Below the pieces are notes generated by a model that saw only the letters and a program-made list of their open reading frames with translations, was not told where the DNA came from and made no database searches. Both the position numbers and the translations under genes were made by a program. Shown here piece by piece: positions 25,695 through 34,168 of a stretch of 64,000 nt of DNA. Source of the DNA: Polyangiaceae bacterium (GTDB lineage: Bacteria > Myxococcota_A > Polyangia > Polyangiales > Polyangiaceae); NCBI GenBank assembly GCA_020633235.1, contig JACKEA010000001.1, forward strand, positions 310,001-374,000. Reading direction: 5' to 3'. The first letter of the stretch is position 1; every line of letters starts with the position of its first letter.

Positions 25695-26327
25695 ATGCGC
25701 TGGCTTGCGATTTCGTTGCTGTTCGTTGGCTGTCCCCAAACGAGCAGCCCCGCGCCCCCGCCCACCGCGGATCATGAAGCAAACCCCGTCACGATCGCGC
25801 CGCCGCCGCCCCCTTCGGCGTCGGCGCCCGTGGCGGTGGAGCCTGCTCCGCCCAGCAGCGGGCCGCTCTCCGTCACCGCGCTCCGCAAGCTGGAGCCCGC
25901 CCCCGAGACCACCCACACGCTGACGGGCTACGTGGTCATGCGCTACACCTGTCCGCCGTGCCCGCCCGGTGCCCTGTGCAAGCCCTGCATGGGTAACAAC
26001 TTCGTGCTCTCCGACGATCCAGAGCCGCACGAGACCTACGACATCGACCAGTCCGACGTGATCGTCTTCGCCGACGATCCCATGCAGTTCGAGGTCGGTC
26101 AGAAGGTGACGATCCAGGTCAAGGTGCTCCGGCGCCAGATGAGCAATCGAGGCATCCACGATCTGGAGCTGGTGGTGGAAGAGTGCCCGCACTCATCGCC
26201 CGTTGCCGGCGCCGAGTGTCACCGTCCTCGGGATCGCGTGTGCACCTACCCCAGCGGTCGCCAAGACTGCCGACGAAACATCGCCACCTGCGCGGACGGC
26301 CGTTGGACCATCGACTGCATCGACTGA
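25695..26327 (+). CDS. Lipoprotein of unknown function
   Basis: 210 residues. Lipobox MRWLAISLLFVGC, a Pro/Ala linker of about 50 residues, then an OB-like beta domain: TLTGYVVMRYTCPPCPPGALCKPC...VGQKVTIQVKVLRRQ, then a C-terminal Cys-rich tail (CTYPSGRQDCRRNIATC). The CPPCPPGALCKPC cluster may bind metal. Same strand, 32 bp after the ECF operon; it may be read with it. Confidence 0.65.
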   Translation: MRWLAISLLFVGCPQTSSPAPPPTADHEANPVTIAPPPPPSASAPVAVEPAPPSSGPLSVTALRKLEPAPETTHTLTGYVVMRYTCPPCPPGALCKPCMGNNFVLSDDPEPHETYDIDQSDVIVFADDPMQFEVGQKVTIQVKVLRRQMSNRGIHDLELVVEECPHSSPVAGAECHRPRDRVCTYPSGRQDCRRNIATCADGRWTIDCID

Positions 26328-26331
26328 CTAT

Positions 26332-26369
26332 TGTTGGTGCGGCGCGAATCCCGTCGCGCCGCGGACGTC
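26332..26369 (+). repeat. Dispersed repeat, copy 6, in a hairpin
   Basis: TGTTGGTGCGGCGCGAATCC, a divergent copy 4 bp after the lipoprotein stop, followed by CGTCGCGCCGCGGACG so that GTGCGGCGCGA pairs with TCGCGCCGCGGAC. The whole could fold as a strong terminator-like hairpin. Confidence 0.65.
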
Positions 26370-26521
26370 ATTGGTCGCCGGGGAGCACGAAAACGCGAGC
26401 ATCAACGGATAGCGCCACCCCGAAGTGTTTCGTCGTCATGGCGGAGGTGAATGCGTACCCCTTGGCACGCCGAATTCGAAGATCCGGCGTGCCAGCCTGT
26501 GCCGAGCTGTGACACCGACGT

Positions 26522-27124
26522 TCAGAGCTTCGTGCTCGCCTCGAGCTCGATGGCACGCTTGTACGCCGGGCGCTCGATGCAGCGAGCCGCATAGCCGAAC
26601 AGCACCGGGTCATCCTTCAGCATGCCGAACTCGCGCATGTACTGTGCGCTCATGCCCATGAGTACGTCCGCTCCGGTGAAATGCTCACCGAACAGGAAGG
26701 GGCCCTTCTCCACCCCTGCGCGAAACACCTCCAACATCAGATCCCAGCTGCCCCAACCGTAGGAGCTCGGGTTCGACGGCAGATTCGCGAACTTCTCGCC
26801 CATCGCCGGCTCGACCACGGAGTTGGTGAACATCAGCCATTGGAGGTAGGCGCCGCGGTTCGGATCGCCGACGGAGATGCCGAGCTTCGTCTCGGGGTAC
26901 TGATCCGCGAGGTAGGTGGCGATGGCACCGGAGTCCCACAGCCGCACCGGCCCGTCTTCGAAGGCGGGCACCTTGCCCATGGGCGAGATCGCGCGAAACG
27001 CGGGATCGTTCTTGGCCTCGGCGTCGCGGATGTTCTGCACCACGCGCTCGTAGGGGAGGCCGGACTCCTCCATCAGCCACAGGATTCGGAGTGAGCGGGT
27101 TTTCGGGCACCAGTAGAGCTTCAT
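26522..27124 (-). CDS. Glutathione S-transferase family protein
   Basis: 200 residues. N-terminal thioredoxin-like domain (MKLYWCPKTRSLRILWLMEE, cis-Pro in GKVPAFEDG, LWDSGAIATYLADQYP binding the glutathione gamma-glutamyl part) and a helical C-terminal domain with GEHFTGADVLMG. The Cys6-Pro and Ser11 near the helix start point to a Ser- or Cys-type GST. Detoxification or isomerisation in cytoplasm; substrate unknown. Single gene. Confidence 0.88.
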   Translation of the reverse strand: MKLYWCPKTRSLRILWLMEESGLPYERVVQNIRDAEAKNDPAFRAISPMGKVPAFEDGPVRLWDSGAIATYLADQYPETKLGISVGDPNRGAYLQWLMFTNSVVEPAMGEKFANLPSNPSSYGWGSWDLMLEVFRAGVEKGPFLFGEHFTGADVLMGMSAQYMREFGMLKDDPVLFGYAARCIERPAYKRAIELEASTKL

Positions 27125-27201
27125 TGGGTGTTCCTCGAGTGTTGGTTCCAGCCGAGGAAACCACGAATTGAGGACGGATTCCGTCCTTTGAGCCCGCAAA
27201 C

Positions 27202-27236
27202 GAGAAAACCCCGCGGGCCCTAGAGGGCTCGCGGGG
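27202..27236 (-). terminator. Rho-independent terminator
   Basis: Reading the minus strand after the secreted-protein gene: CCCCGCGAGCCC-TCTA-GGGCCCGCGGGG followed by TTTTCTCGTTT. A 12-bp stem with one mismatch and a U-tract is a clear intrinsic terminator, 41 bp past the stop. Confidence 0.88.
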
Positions 27237-27242
27237 TGACGT

Positions 27243-27262
27243 GGCCGCGGCGGACCAACAAA
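27243..27262 (-). repeat. Dispersed GC-rich intergenic repeat, copy 7
   Basis: Minus strand reads TTTGTTGGTCCGCCGCGGCC, 14 bp after the secreted-protein stop and directly before its terminator. The flank AGAAGCCGAAA on the other strand is shared with the copy near 46.2 kb. Confidence 0.85.
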
Positions 27263-27276
27263 AGAAGCCGAAAAGG

Positions 27277-28053
27277 CTACTTGAACGTGATGCGCAGGGG
27301 CTTGAAGCGGATGCCTTCGATGCGCGTGTCGTCCTTCGGATTGAGGTCATCACTAATGTCCGGGCCGCCGGTGTCGCCCACGATGGCGAAGGTGGCGACG
27401 GGGCCGGACTTGGGAGCCACGACGTGCACGTGATTGCCTTGCGAGATCAGGTACGCAGTCCCTTGGATCACGCGGTTGGCCATGTCGCGCATGGCGCGCT
27501 TCTCCGGCGTGTTGGCTTCCATGGCGGCGGTCGGACTGCCGAACATGAGCACGGCTTCCGTCACCTTCTGGAAGGTCTGCAAGAACTTCAGGTAATCCTC
27601 GGACGGAGCGAGGAGCTGGAACCCGGCCGGCTTGCTGAGGAAGTTCACACTGGAGTAGGTGGAGTCGAGGATCTTCGCGATCTTCTTCCCTCCGGGCGCA
27701 GTGTAGACCACGCGATCCCAGGAGCCTCGCGTCTCGCTCCAATCGGACTTCGTCTCCTTGGCGTGAAACCGGATCTTGGCCACGATGCTGCGTTGGTCTC
27801 CCGAGATGGCCAGCGTCACGCTGGAGTCCACCCGCGGGCCGTTGCCGCCGAACTCGCGGTCACCACCGAGCAGCTCGTTGGGAACCAGGGGCTTCTGAAT
27901 GTCGGAGAGCTTCACCGTGTGCGCCATGGTGAAGACCTTCGGCTTGGGCATCTTGACGGTCGGCGCTGCCTCCGCCGGGGCCGATGCGGCCGCGGCCATC
28001 CCGAAAAAAGCACCGAGCATCAACGTCTTGTGAAGAAGGCCCCTGGAAATCAT
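27277..28053 (-). CDS. Secreted protein of unknown function
   Basis: 258 residues. Signal peptide MISRGLLHKTLMLGAFFGMAAAASAPAEAAP; a mature part with VTLAISGDQRSIVAKIRFHAKETKSDWSETRGSW, and a C-terminal GPVATFAIVGDTGGPDISDDLNP segment. I do not recognise the family. GGGAGA lies before the ATG. Ends with a clear terminator. Probably periplasmic or extracellular. Confidence 0.68.
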   Translation of the reverse strand: MISRGLLHKTLMLGAFFGMAAAASAPAEAAPTVKMPKPKVFTMAHTVKLSDIQKPLVPNELLGGDREFGGNGPRVDSSVTLAISGDQRSIVAKIRFHAKETKSDWSETRGSWDRVVYTAPGGKKIAKILDSTYSSVNFLSKPAGFQLLAPSEDYLKFLQTFQKVTEAVLMFGSPTAAMEANTPEKRAMRDMANRVIQGTAYLISQGNHVHVVAPKSGPVATFAIVGDTGGPDISDDLNPKDDTRIEGIRFKPLRITFK

Positions 28054-28259
28054 CGTCGCGTCTCCCTGTGCAAAGGCCCGGAGGTTCCGGGCGGTTTCAT
28101 CGAAGCCCGTACAAGCTAGGCAACGGCGACGGGGCTCGCTTGAGCGCACCCTGAGGAGATCCTCAACTTCACGTGATCTCGCCCTGGAATCCCGCCCCAG
28201 TCGGTCAGTGACCGGTTCCTCTTGGGCGAGAAGGTACGTGAGCGAGCTATGAAGCGCGC

Positions 28260-28973
28260 ATGTCGAGCTTCCGAGTATCGGTCGGTGTGCTGTTGGTTCT
28301 GGGCGCTTGCCAGCAACGCGAATCCCCGGCGAGCGGCTCGGCGCCGTCCGCGACCGCGCCGGCGCCGTCTTCCAGCACTGCCGTTCTCGGCAAGACGGCG
28401 GTCGAGCCGTCGGCTTCGGCGCTGAAGTCGGCTCCTCCCTGCGAGGAGGATTGGGACTGCAAGGCGCAGAGCGGCTGCAAAGCGGTGTGCACCCGCACGT
28501 CCGCGACTCGCATGAAGTACTGCCAGGTCGAGGTCGTGAGCTCCAGGGTGGGGGACGGCCCATGCATCGGCAATCGACTCGGGGTGTCGACGTCGCGCAC
28601 GTTCAAGGACGACGTCATGGCGACGGCCGTGCTGTGCGACGTGGGCGCGGACGTGTACTGCGACGAAGATGCCGGGGCCTGCGCTCGGGCCAAGAAGGTC
28701 GGAGAGCAATGCTGGCTCGACAGCGAGTGCGGCAAGGATGGGGAGTGCGCGGACCACAAGTGCGCAGTAGCCGCTTCCACGGGGCAGTCGTGCAAGGACC
28801 GACGCTGCAAGATCGACTCCTTCTGCGACGACAAGAACCGCTGCCGGAAGGTCAAGGCGATCGGCGCCGACTGCTCCGAGTCCAAGGAGTGCGAGTCGTT
28901 GAGCTGTACCGGCAAGTGCGTTCCGAAAGAGGAAAAGACGTGTAGTGTCCGGCCGCCGAAGTCGTTGCCCTGA
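28260..28973 (+). CDS. Cys-rich lipoprotein, Dickkopf-like repeats
   Basis: 237 residues. Lipobox VGVLLVLGACQQ, Ser/Ala/Pro linker, then a region with about 22 Cys in CxxDxxC-type spacing (CWLDSECGKDGECADHKC, CDDKNRCRKVKAIGADCSESKEC), a disulfide-rich repeat pattern common in myxobacterial surface proteins. Function unknown. Start ATG yields the lipobox directly; no strong ribosome site. Confidence 0.72.
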   Translation: MSSFRVSVGVLLVLGACQQRESPASGSAPSATAPAPSSSTAVLGKTAVEPSASALKSAPPCEEDWDCKAQSGCKAVCTRTSATRMKYCQVEVVSSRVGDGPCIGNRLGVSTSRTFKDDVMATAVLCDVGADVYCDEDAGACARAKKVGEQCWLDSECGKDGECADHKCAVAASTGQSCKDRRCKIDSFCDDKNRCRKVKAIGADCSESKECESLSCTGKCVPKEEKTCSVRPPKSLP

Positions 28974-29256
28974 GCTCAGAAGCTTTAGCCGACGCCATAC
29001 AGCGGGCTGATGCGATTCACGACGAACATGTGGTGGATGCCGAGATACGCTCCGAACCCGTGGCGTCGTCCGAGTAGGCGGAGAGGTTCACTCGACCCAG
29101 TATCCCAGGGACGAAGAGCCGCTCTCCGCCCATCTCCACTCCGCCGAGTGGGCATGCCCTCGAGCTCGATCAAGGGCGAACTGTAATGGGCCCCACTCCG
29201 CCCCGCCGCGGTTCTTGCCGAGGTGCGCTTGAAAACCAGCGCAGGGCGGCGAAGGT
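28974..29256. other. No intact gene; possible gene remnant
   Basis: A minus-strand stretch (28985-29173) can be read in two frames as fragments that look like the end of an outer-membrane protein (VPGILGRVNLSAYSDD in one frame, LGIHHMFVVNRISPLYGVG in the other). The frame break means it is not a working gene. Rest of the gap shows no structure besides the dispersed repeat at its right edge. Confidence 0.35.
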
Positions 29257-29276
29257 GGTTCCGCGGCGGACCGACA
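29257..29276 (-). repeat. Dispersed GC-rich intergenic repeat, copy 8
   Basis: Minus strand reads TGTCGGTCCGCCGCGGAACC, 3 bp after the OxyR-type gene's stop and in that gene's direction, after TTTTG. Confidence 0.85.
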
Positions 29277-29279
29277 AAA

Positions 29280-30275
29280 TCAGGGAGCGGAACGGCGGTG
29301 GGAGCGGGGCGCCTCGTCGCTCACTGGGGAAAGGACGCTCACGTTCTTGGGGGCTTGCAGCTCGGGGGGCAATCCGCTGCGTAGCGCTTCCACGAGGGCG
29401 TCGGTGATCTCGCGGCGAGCCTGCTCGCGGGTCACCACCACGCCGATCTGGCGTGCGGGCTCCGGGGTGGCGAAGCGGCGCAGCTGGCCCGCGCGCTGCG
29501 AGAGGGACAGTGTGCGGCTCACGAGATCCGGCAGCACCGTGATGCCGACGCCGGAGTCCACGAGGCCAATCAGTGTTTCGAAGGAGCTGCACTCGAGATT
29601 GACGCGGAAGCTCTCGAAGCTGGAGCTGCGATCGGCGCTGCACAGGTGCAAGACCTGGGTGCGAAAGCAGTGCCCCTCACTCAGCAGCCACACGTGCTCC
29701 CCGACCAAATCTCGCTGTCGAATTCGGGAGCGCTCCGCAAGGGGATGCGACGGCGGCAAGTAGACGAACATCGGCTCGTGGGCGATGACCATCTCGTGCA
29801 CGCCGGGAACCTCCAGCGGCGTGGCGGCAAGGCCAGCATCCAGCGTGCCCTCTCGCAAGCGGCGGAGCAGACTGTCGGTGGGCGTTTCTTCGATGGACAG
29901 CTCCACGCGCGGATGGGTAGCGGTGAAGCGTCGCAGAAAGAGCGGCACGAAGGTGGCCAGCAGCGTGGGGATCACGCCCAAGCGATAAGGACCGGAGAGG
30001 CCGGTGTCGGCTGCGGCGATGGCGCCGATGCGCTCCACGTGCTCGAGCACGATGCGCGCTTCCTCCACGACTTGGACGCCGCGCGCCGTCGTCACGATGG
30101 GCTGTCGCGAGCGGTCGAAGATGGCGACGCCGAGCAGCTCCTCCACTTTCTTGATCTGCGTGCTGAGGGCGGGCTGGGAGACGTGGCAAGACGCCGCAGC
30201 ATCGCGAAAGCTGCGATGGTGCTCCACTGCAACCAAGTAGCGAAGCTGCTGAATGGTGAGTGCCGATAGGTTCAC
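29280..30275 (-). CDS. oxyR: OxyR-type LysR regulator (peroxide sensor)
   Basis: 331 residues. N-terminal winged helix (LRYLVAVEHHRSFRDAAASCHVSQPALSTQIKKVEELLG), then a substrate-like domain. The redox motif SEGHCFRTQVLHLC keeps both cysteines (Cys203, Cys212) with the E. coli OxyR spacing, which form the peroxide-sensing disulfide. So this is likely a true OxyR, not a generic LysR. GTG start; longer upstream frames run over the divergent cytochrome-like remnant. The C-terminal tail is about 25 residues longer than E. coli OxyR. Expected to be an activator of antioxidant genes elsewhere. Confidence 0.9.
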   Translation of the reverse strand: MNLSALTIQQLRYLVAVEHHRSFRDAAASCHVSQPALSTQIKKVEELLGVAIFDRSRQPIVTTARGVQVVEEARIVLEHVERIGAIAAADTGLSGPYRLGVIPTLLATFVPLFLRRFTATHPRVELSIEETPTDSLLRRLREGTLDAGLAATPLEVPGVHEMVIAHEPMFVYLPPSHPLAERSRIRQRDLVGEHVWLLSEGHCFRTQVLHLCSADRSSSFESFRVNLECSSFETLIGLVDSGVGITVLPDLVSRTLSLSQRAGQLRRFATPEPARQIGVVVTREQARREITDALVEALRSGLPPELQAPKNVSVLSPVSDEAPRSHRRSAP

Positions 30276-30341
30276 GTTATCGCGCCATCGCCAGTACGAA
30301 ATTGCTCGGAAACGCCGAGAGGGAGAAGGGGGCTTTCCGAC

Positions 30342-30761
30342 GTGGAGGCTATCACGAGGACTCATCGGCTGCTCCTGGGAGCGGCGTCCATAACGCTGTG
30401 CGGCGCAGCGCCCGCCGATCCCAGCCACGGCGCGCTCGCGGTGAAGGATCAGGAGGCGATGATGACACCGTAGATGAACAGCTCGAGCCCGCTGGGTGTT
30501 CGGTAAGCCGACGTACTGGGCCCACGGATCTCCGGCGCGGCGCCCGGCGGCGCCGAGCCCGCTCAGGGCGAGGCGGAGACGTACCCGAAGTCCCAGGCGC
30601 AGCTCGGTCGCGTGGCGTTGCTTCGCGTCATGATCAACTGGTGCATCGAGCACCCCGTGCGCGGCAAGCCCCTCAGCTCCGACGACCCCAAGATGCGCGC
30701 CCTGGAGGCGTACATCCTCGATCAGCGCAAAGGCAAAGAGCTGAACTACGGCAAGCACTGA
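30342..30761 (+). pseudogene. Decayed small cytochrome-c-like secreted protein gene
   Basis: One frame runs from a GTG with a signal-like start (THRLLLGAASITLCGAA) to a stop 140 codons later, but has two in-frame stops, TAG at 30471 and TAA at 30504. The C-terminal half, LLRVMINWCIEHPVRGKP and MRALEAYILDQRKGKELNYGKH, looks like the end of SoxA/SoxX-type cytochrome c proteins. It faces oxyR across about 66 bp, the normal place for an OxyR-regulated gene. Both stops lie in the middle section, which is also the least protein-like, so a small internal deletion or insertion is an alternative to point mutations. Confidence 0.5.
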
Positions 30762-30764
30762 CGT

Positions 30765-32255
30765 TCACAGCGGCTCGCTCTCGAACTTGCAGCACACGTT
30801 GCCGTCGTCATCCGCCGTCAGCAGGCGCAACACGACGTCCCACTCTTGCTCGCGCCGGATCAGCTCCACCACGCCCGCATTCAGTGTGGTGACGGGGTTC
30901 GTGTCGTGCCCCCCGACACCCGGCAGGAGCTCGAAATCGAGGTCGTGCTTCCCGAGCTTGCCGATGAATCGCGGCAACAGCGCGATGGCGCGATTGACCA
31001 TCTCGCTCTCCCGGTTGGTCAGGGCGCTCGACACCAGCTGAACCATCCCGCCGACGCGGGCTACGGAGCCCACGTGCACGTCTCCACCCAGCAGCAGCAG
31101 CTTCTGTCGGGGATGGCGCTGCCGATGTTGGGTCAGCAGGTCCAGAAGTCGTTTGCGGGCGTGATGAACGGCCGGATACGACCAGCGATCTTGGATGTCG
31201 TTGCCGGATGGGATCAACGCACCCGCCACGTGCGCCGCAGGATCCGGAACGTGGGCTAGCGGAACCGTGAGCACCAGCATGAACACGGGGGCGCCACCGT
31301 GCTCCGTCAGGAAGTCACGGAGACGCGCGAGCTGCGCTTCGCCGTACATCTCGATCCGGTCGCCGACGTTTCGCTTCTCGGAGCGCAGGTCCATCACGTA
31401 GCTGGCGATGGGACCGTACTCCCAGCCGTAGTCGAACGCAGTTCCTGCGGCGTCCAGCGGCGCCATTCGGCAAGCTTGATAATCGTGGAAGGCATCCAGG
31501 GCGCCACCGAGAACCCGCTGCCACTCGGGGTTCGAGTGCTCTTCCAGCGTGCCGAAGTTGTCGGCGATCTCGTGGTCGTCGAGCATGGGGTAGCAGGGGA
31601 AGGCCGACTGCAGGCGCTGGAAACCGGGAACGCTCCAGTAGGTGCGATGCCGCTGGTGAAGGACCCGCCGCACCTCTTCTCGCGTGCACTGCAAGAGGGA
31701 CTTGCGTCCAGACGGCGCAATGGTCTCGAAGTACGAAGCGTCGAACAGCGAGCGCGATTCCGGCAGGTCCGTGTACATCTGGTCGCCCATCAGCAGCATG
31801 CGCTTCACGCCGTGGCTTCGAAGCGCGTCGACCAGGACGTTCAGCAGCCGGGTCGCCTTCTCCGAAACCCGGCCGTCCTCGTCGAAGGGTTGGTGGCAGC
31901 TGGCCACGCCGATGGCAAACCGCTCCGGAGCCGCTCCCGGCGCGGGGGAGGTTTCGAAGCGTGCGGCTTCCAGCGCCTGGCCGTTCCGATCGAGGAGACG
32001 CATTCGGTAGCCGATGCCTGGGAAGAGCGCGGACGCGTTCGGGAAGTCGTTGGGATAAGCCGCCGTGGCGGTGTGATCCGCGGCCGCATCGGTTTTCGGA
32101 ACCGGCCCGCGAAACAGCGCACCGCCGCCCGGTCCGGTGATCTCCAGAGTGCGCACGCGGCCTCCGCCATCGCGAAACCAGAAGCGAGTAGATTGCTGGT
32201 CCGTGCGTCCGACGGCGAGGAACGTGTCGCGCTCGAGAACTTCGAAACCCTCCAT
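30765..32255 (-). CDS. PhoD-like alkaline phosphatase/phosphodiesterase
   Basis: 496 residues. N-terminal Fn3-like part (about 15-95) and a C-terminal metallophosphatase domain with the PhoD motifs GVASCHQPF, LLMGDQMYTD, MLDDHEIADN and LLLGGDVHVGS (metal-binding Asp, Asn, His). Lacks a signal peptide, so it would be cytoplasmic, unlike classic Tat-secreted PhoD. Hydrolyses phosphate mono- or diesters; its substrate is unknown. Its 3' end lies 3 bp from the cytochrome-like remnant on the opposite strand. Confidence 0.87.
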   Translation of the reverse strand: MEGFEVLERDTFLAVGRTDQQSTRFWFRDGGGRVRTLEITGPGGGALFRGPVPKTDAAADHTATAAYPNDFPNASALFPGIGYRMRLLDRNGQALEAARFETSPAPGAAPERFAIGVASCHQPFDEDGRVSEKATRLLNVLVDALRSHGVKRMLLMGDQMYTDLPESRSLFDASYFETIAPSGRKSLLQCTREEVRRVLHQRHRTYWSVPGFQRLQSAFPCYPMLDDHEIADNFGTLEEHSNPEWQRVLGGALDAFHDYQACRMAPLDAAGTAFDYGWEYGPIASYVMDLRSEKRNVGDRIEMYGEAQLARLRDFLTEHGGAPVFMLVLTVPLAHVPDPAAHVAGALIPSGNDIQDRWSYPAVHHARKRLLDLLTQHRQRHPRQKLLLLGGDVHVGSVARVGGMVQLVSSALTNRESEMVNRAIALLPRFIGKLGKHDLDFELLPGVGGHDTNPVTTLNAGVVELIRREQEWDVVLRLLTADDDGNVCCKFESEPL

Positions 32256-32368
32256 GAGGGTGCGTCAATTTGCAGCATTTGTGCCGCTGAACGCCAAGCG
32301 GTTTTGGCACCTTCCGGAGGCACATGGCCTCACCCGCGGCAAATTGCTCCGCCCCGTGGGAGAGGGAA

Positions 32369-32403
32369 TGTCGGGGCGGCGCGGAACCTCGCGTCGCCCC
32401 GAC
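32369..32403. terminator. Hairpin formed by dispersed repeat, copy 9
   Basis: GTCGGGGCGGCGCG-GAACCT-CGCGTCGCCCCGAC, a 14-bp stem with one mismatch, between the SDR gene stop (7 bp to its right) and the PhoD gene start. The left arm TGTCGGGGCGGCGCGGAACC is a divergent dispersed repeat. Symmetric, no U-tract; could end transcription from the SDR gene. Confidence 0.6.
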
Positions 32404-32409
32404 CGTTCC

Positions 32410-33177
32410 TCAAAGGCTCTGCCCGCCGGACACCTCGATGCGCTGACCCGTGATCCACGCCGAGCCGGGGGAGAGCAGCAGGGCGACGGCCGCACCCACG
32501 TCGTCCGGCTGACCCACGCGGCCAAGCGCCGTGGCCGCCGCGACCATCGCGTTCACCTGCGGGTTGTCGCGGACCACTCCACCGCCAAAGTCCGTGGCGA
32601 TGGCGCCCGGGGCCAGGGTGTTCACGGTGATCTTGCGCTCCCCGAGCTCCTTGGCTTGATAGCGCGAGAGCACCTCGATGGCGCCCTTCACCGCGGCGTA
32701 GGCGCCGTAACCGGGCAGCGTGAAGCGAGCGAGCCCGCTGGAGACGTTCAGGATGCGACCGCCGTCCCGCAGCAAGGGGACCAACTTCTGGGTCAACAGG
32801 AACGGCCCCTTCAGGTGGATGTTCACCAGCGCGTCCAGCTGCTCTTCTGTGGTCTCCAAGAAGCTGGCGTGGAGGCCGGTGCCTGCGTTGTTCACCAGGT
32901 AGTCGAAGCGATCGCTGTCGAAGCTCGAGCGGAGCTCCTTCTGCAGGCGCTCCACGAAGTTGCCAAACGTGGAAGCGTCCGAGACGTCCAGCTGCAGGGC
33001 AGCGCAGCGGGCGCCGGCTTCGCGAGCGTGCTTCACCACGGCGTCGGCTTCGTCTGCGCGGGAGCGGTACGTGATGATCAGATCCACGCCCTGCTTTGCC
33101 AGGTGCTCGGCCATGCTGCGGCCCAAGCCGCGGCTGCCGCCGGTGATGAGTGCGATGGGTCGTTGTGAGTTGGCCAT
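32410..33177 (-). CDS. Short-chain dehydrogenase/reductase
   Basis: 255 residues. Classical SDR: cofactor motif TGGSRGLG, NNAG in LVNNAGTG, catalytic Ser in NVSSG and YGAYAAVKG (Tyr-x3-Lys), C-terminal GSAWITGQRIEVSGGQSL. NADP(H) preference is suggested by the Arg at GSRG. Start ATG with AAAGGACGAG before it. Divergent from a LysR gene; a palindrome between them suggests the LysR protein controls this SDR. Confidence 0.9.
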   Translation of the reverse strand: MANSQRPIALITGGSRGLGRSMAEHLAKQGVDLIITYRSRADEADAVVKHAREAGARCAALQLDVSDASTFGNFVERLQKELRSSFDSDRFDYLVNNAGTGLHASFLETTEEQLDALVNIHLKGPFLLTQKLVPLLRDGGRILNVSSGLARFTLPGYGAYAAVKGAIEVLSRYQAKELGERKITVNTLAPGAIATDFGGGVVRDNPQVNAMVAAATALGRVGQPDDVGAAVALLLSPGSAWITGQRIEVSGGQSL

Positions 33178-33243
33178 GTCTCGTCCTTTCGACGCTGAAC
33201 CTAGGCGCTCGGCGCAGGTATCAGTAGAGGCCAAGGGTCAGAC

Positions 33244-33270
33244 GGATTGTCTCGAAATGTGAGACAATCC
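33244..33270. promoter_or_regulatory. LysR operator palindrome
   Basis: GGATTGTCTC-GAAATGT-GAGACAATCC: perfect 10-bp arms with a 7-bp spacer, containing the T-N11-A LysR core. It ends 4 bp before the ATG of the LysR gene and 67 bp upstream of the SDR start, so binding can block self-expression and activate or repress the SDR gene. Confidence 0.85.
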
Positions 33271-33274
33271 CGAA

Positions 33275-34168
33275 ATGGACGTCGATTCCCTGCGGATCTT
33301 CCTGAAGGTCGCGGAAACCGAAAACCTCACCCGCGCCGGTGAGCATTTGGGGCTGCCCAAGGCGCATGTCTCGCGGAAGCTCGGGGCACTGGAGGCCAGC
33401 CTGGACGCGCGCTTGTTCCATCGCTCTACCCGCGTGGTGCGCCTCACTCCGGACGGCGAGACGCTGGTGCCTCGAGCGCGCGCCATCGTGCGGGAGGCGG
33501 ACGAGATCGGGGCATTGTTTCGAGGCGGGCGGCGGCTACGGGGGCGCGTGCGCCTCGACCTGCCCCAGAACCTGGCGCGTCGCTTCGTTCTGCCGACGCT
33601 GCCAGAGCTCTTACAGCGCCACCCGGATCTCGAGCTGTTCGTCAGCGCGACGGATCGCATCGTCGATGCGGTTGGGGAGGGCTTCGACTGCGTGCTGCGA
33701 GTGGGGGCGCTGCCGGACATGGAGCTCACCCAGCGCAAGCTGGGCGAGCTCGGCATGGTCAACTGCGTTTCCCGAGGCTACGCCGAGCGGCGAGGGGTCC
33801 CGAGATCGCTGGAGGAGCTCGACGCGCATTTGCTGGTGAACTACGCCTCCCGCCTCGGCGGCGAGACGCCTTCGTTCGAGTACCAGGCCGAGGGCAAGAC
33901 GCAGCATCGCACCATGGCGTCGTCGGTGACCGTGAACAGCACGGACGCCTATCAGGCCGCGTGCCTGGCGGGCCTCGGCATCGTGCAAGTGCCGCTGCTC
34001 GGTATGCGGGAGCTCATCGCGAGCGGCGACATCGTGGAGGTGCTGCCCGCGCATCGCTGTGCCCCGATGCCGGTCTCGTTGCTGCACACCCATGGTCGCC
34101 GCGCCCCCAACCGCGTTCGCGTGGTGATGGAGTGGATCGCCGACGCTCTCGCCGGACACCTCAACTGA
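33275..34168 (+). CDS. LysR family transcriptional regulator
   Basis: 297 residues. N-terminal winged helix (LRIFLKVAETENLTRAGEHLGLPKAHVSRKLGALEASL) and a C-terminal effector domain of the DsdC/AaeR-type with RHPDLELFVS, GEGFDCVLRVGALPD, and the last helix NRVRVVMEWIADAL. Divergent from the SDR gene; the operator nearly abuts its ATG. Classic LysR divergent pair. Confidence 0.9.
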   Translation: MDVDSLRIFLKVAETENLTRAGEHLGLPKAHVSRKLGALEASLDARLFHRSTRVVRLTPDGETLVPRARAIVREADEIGALFRGGRRLRGRVRLDLPQNLARRFVLPTLPELLQRHPDLELFVSATDRIVDAVGEGFDCVLRVGALPDMELTQRKLGELGMVNCVSRGYAERRGVPRSLEELDAHLLVNYASRLGGETPSFEYQAEGKTQHRTMASSVTVNSTDAYQAACLAGLGIVQVPLLGMRELIASGDIVEVLPAHRCAPMPVSLLHTHGRRAPNRVRVVMEWIADALAGHLN

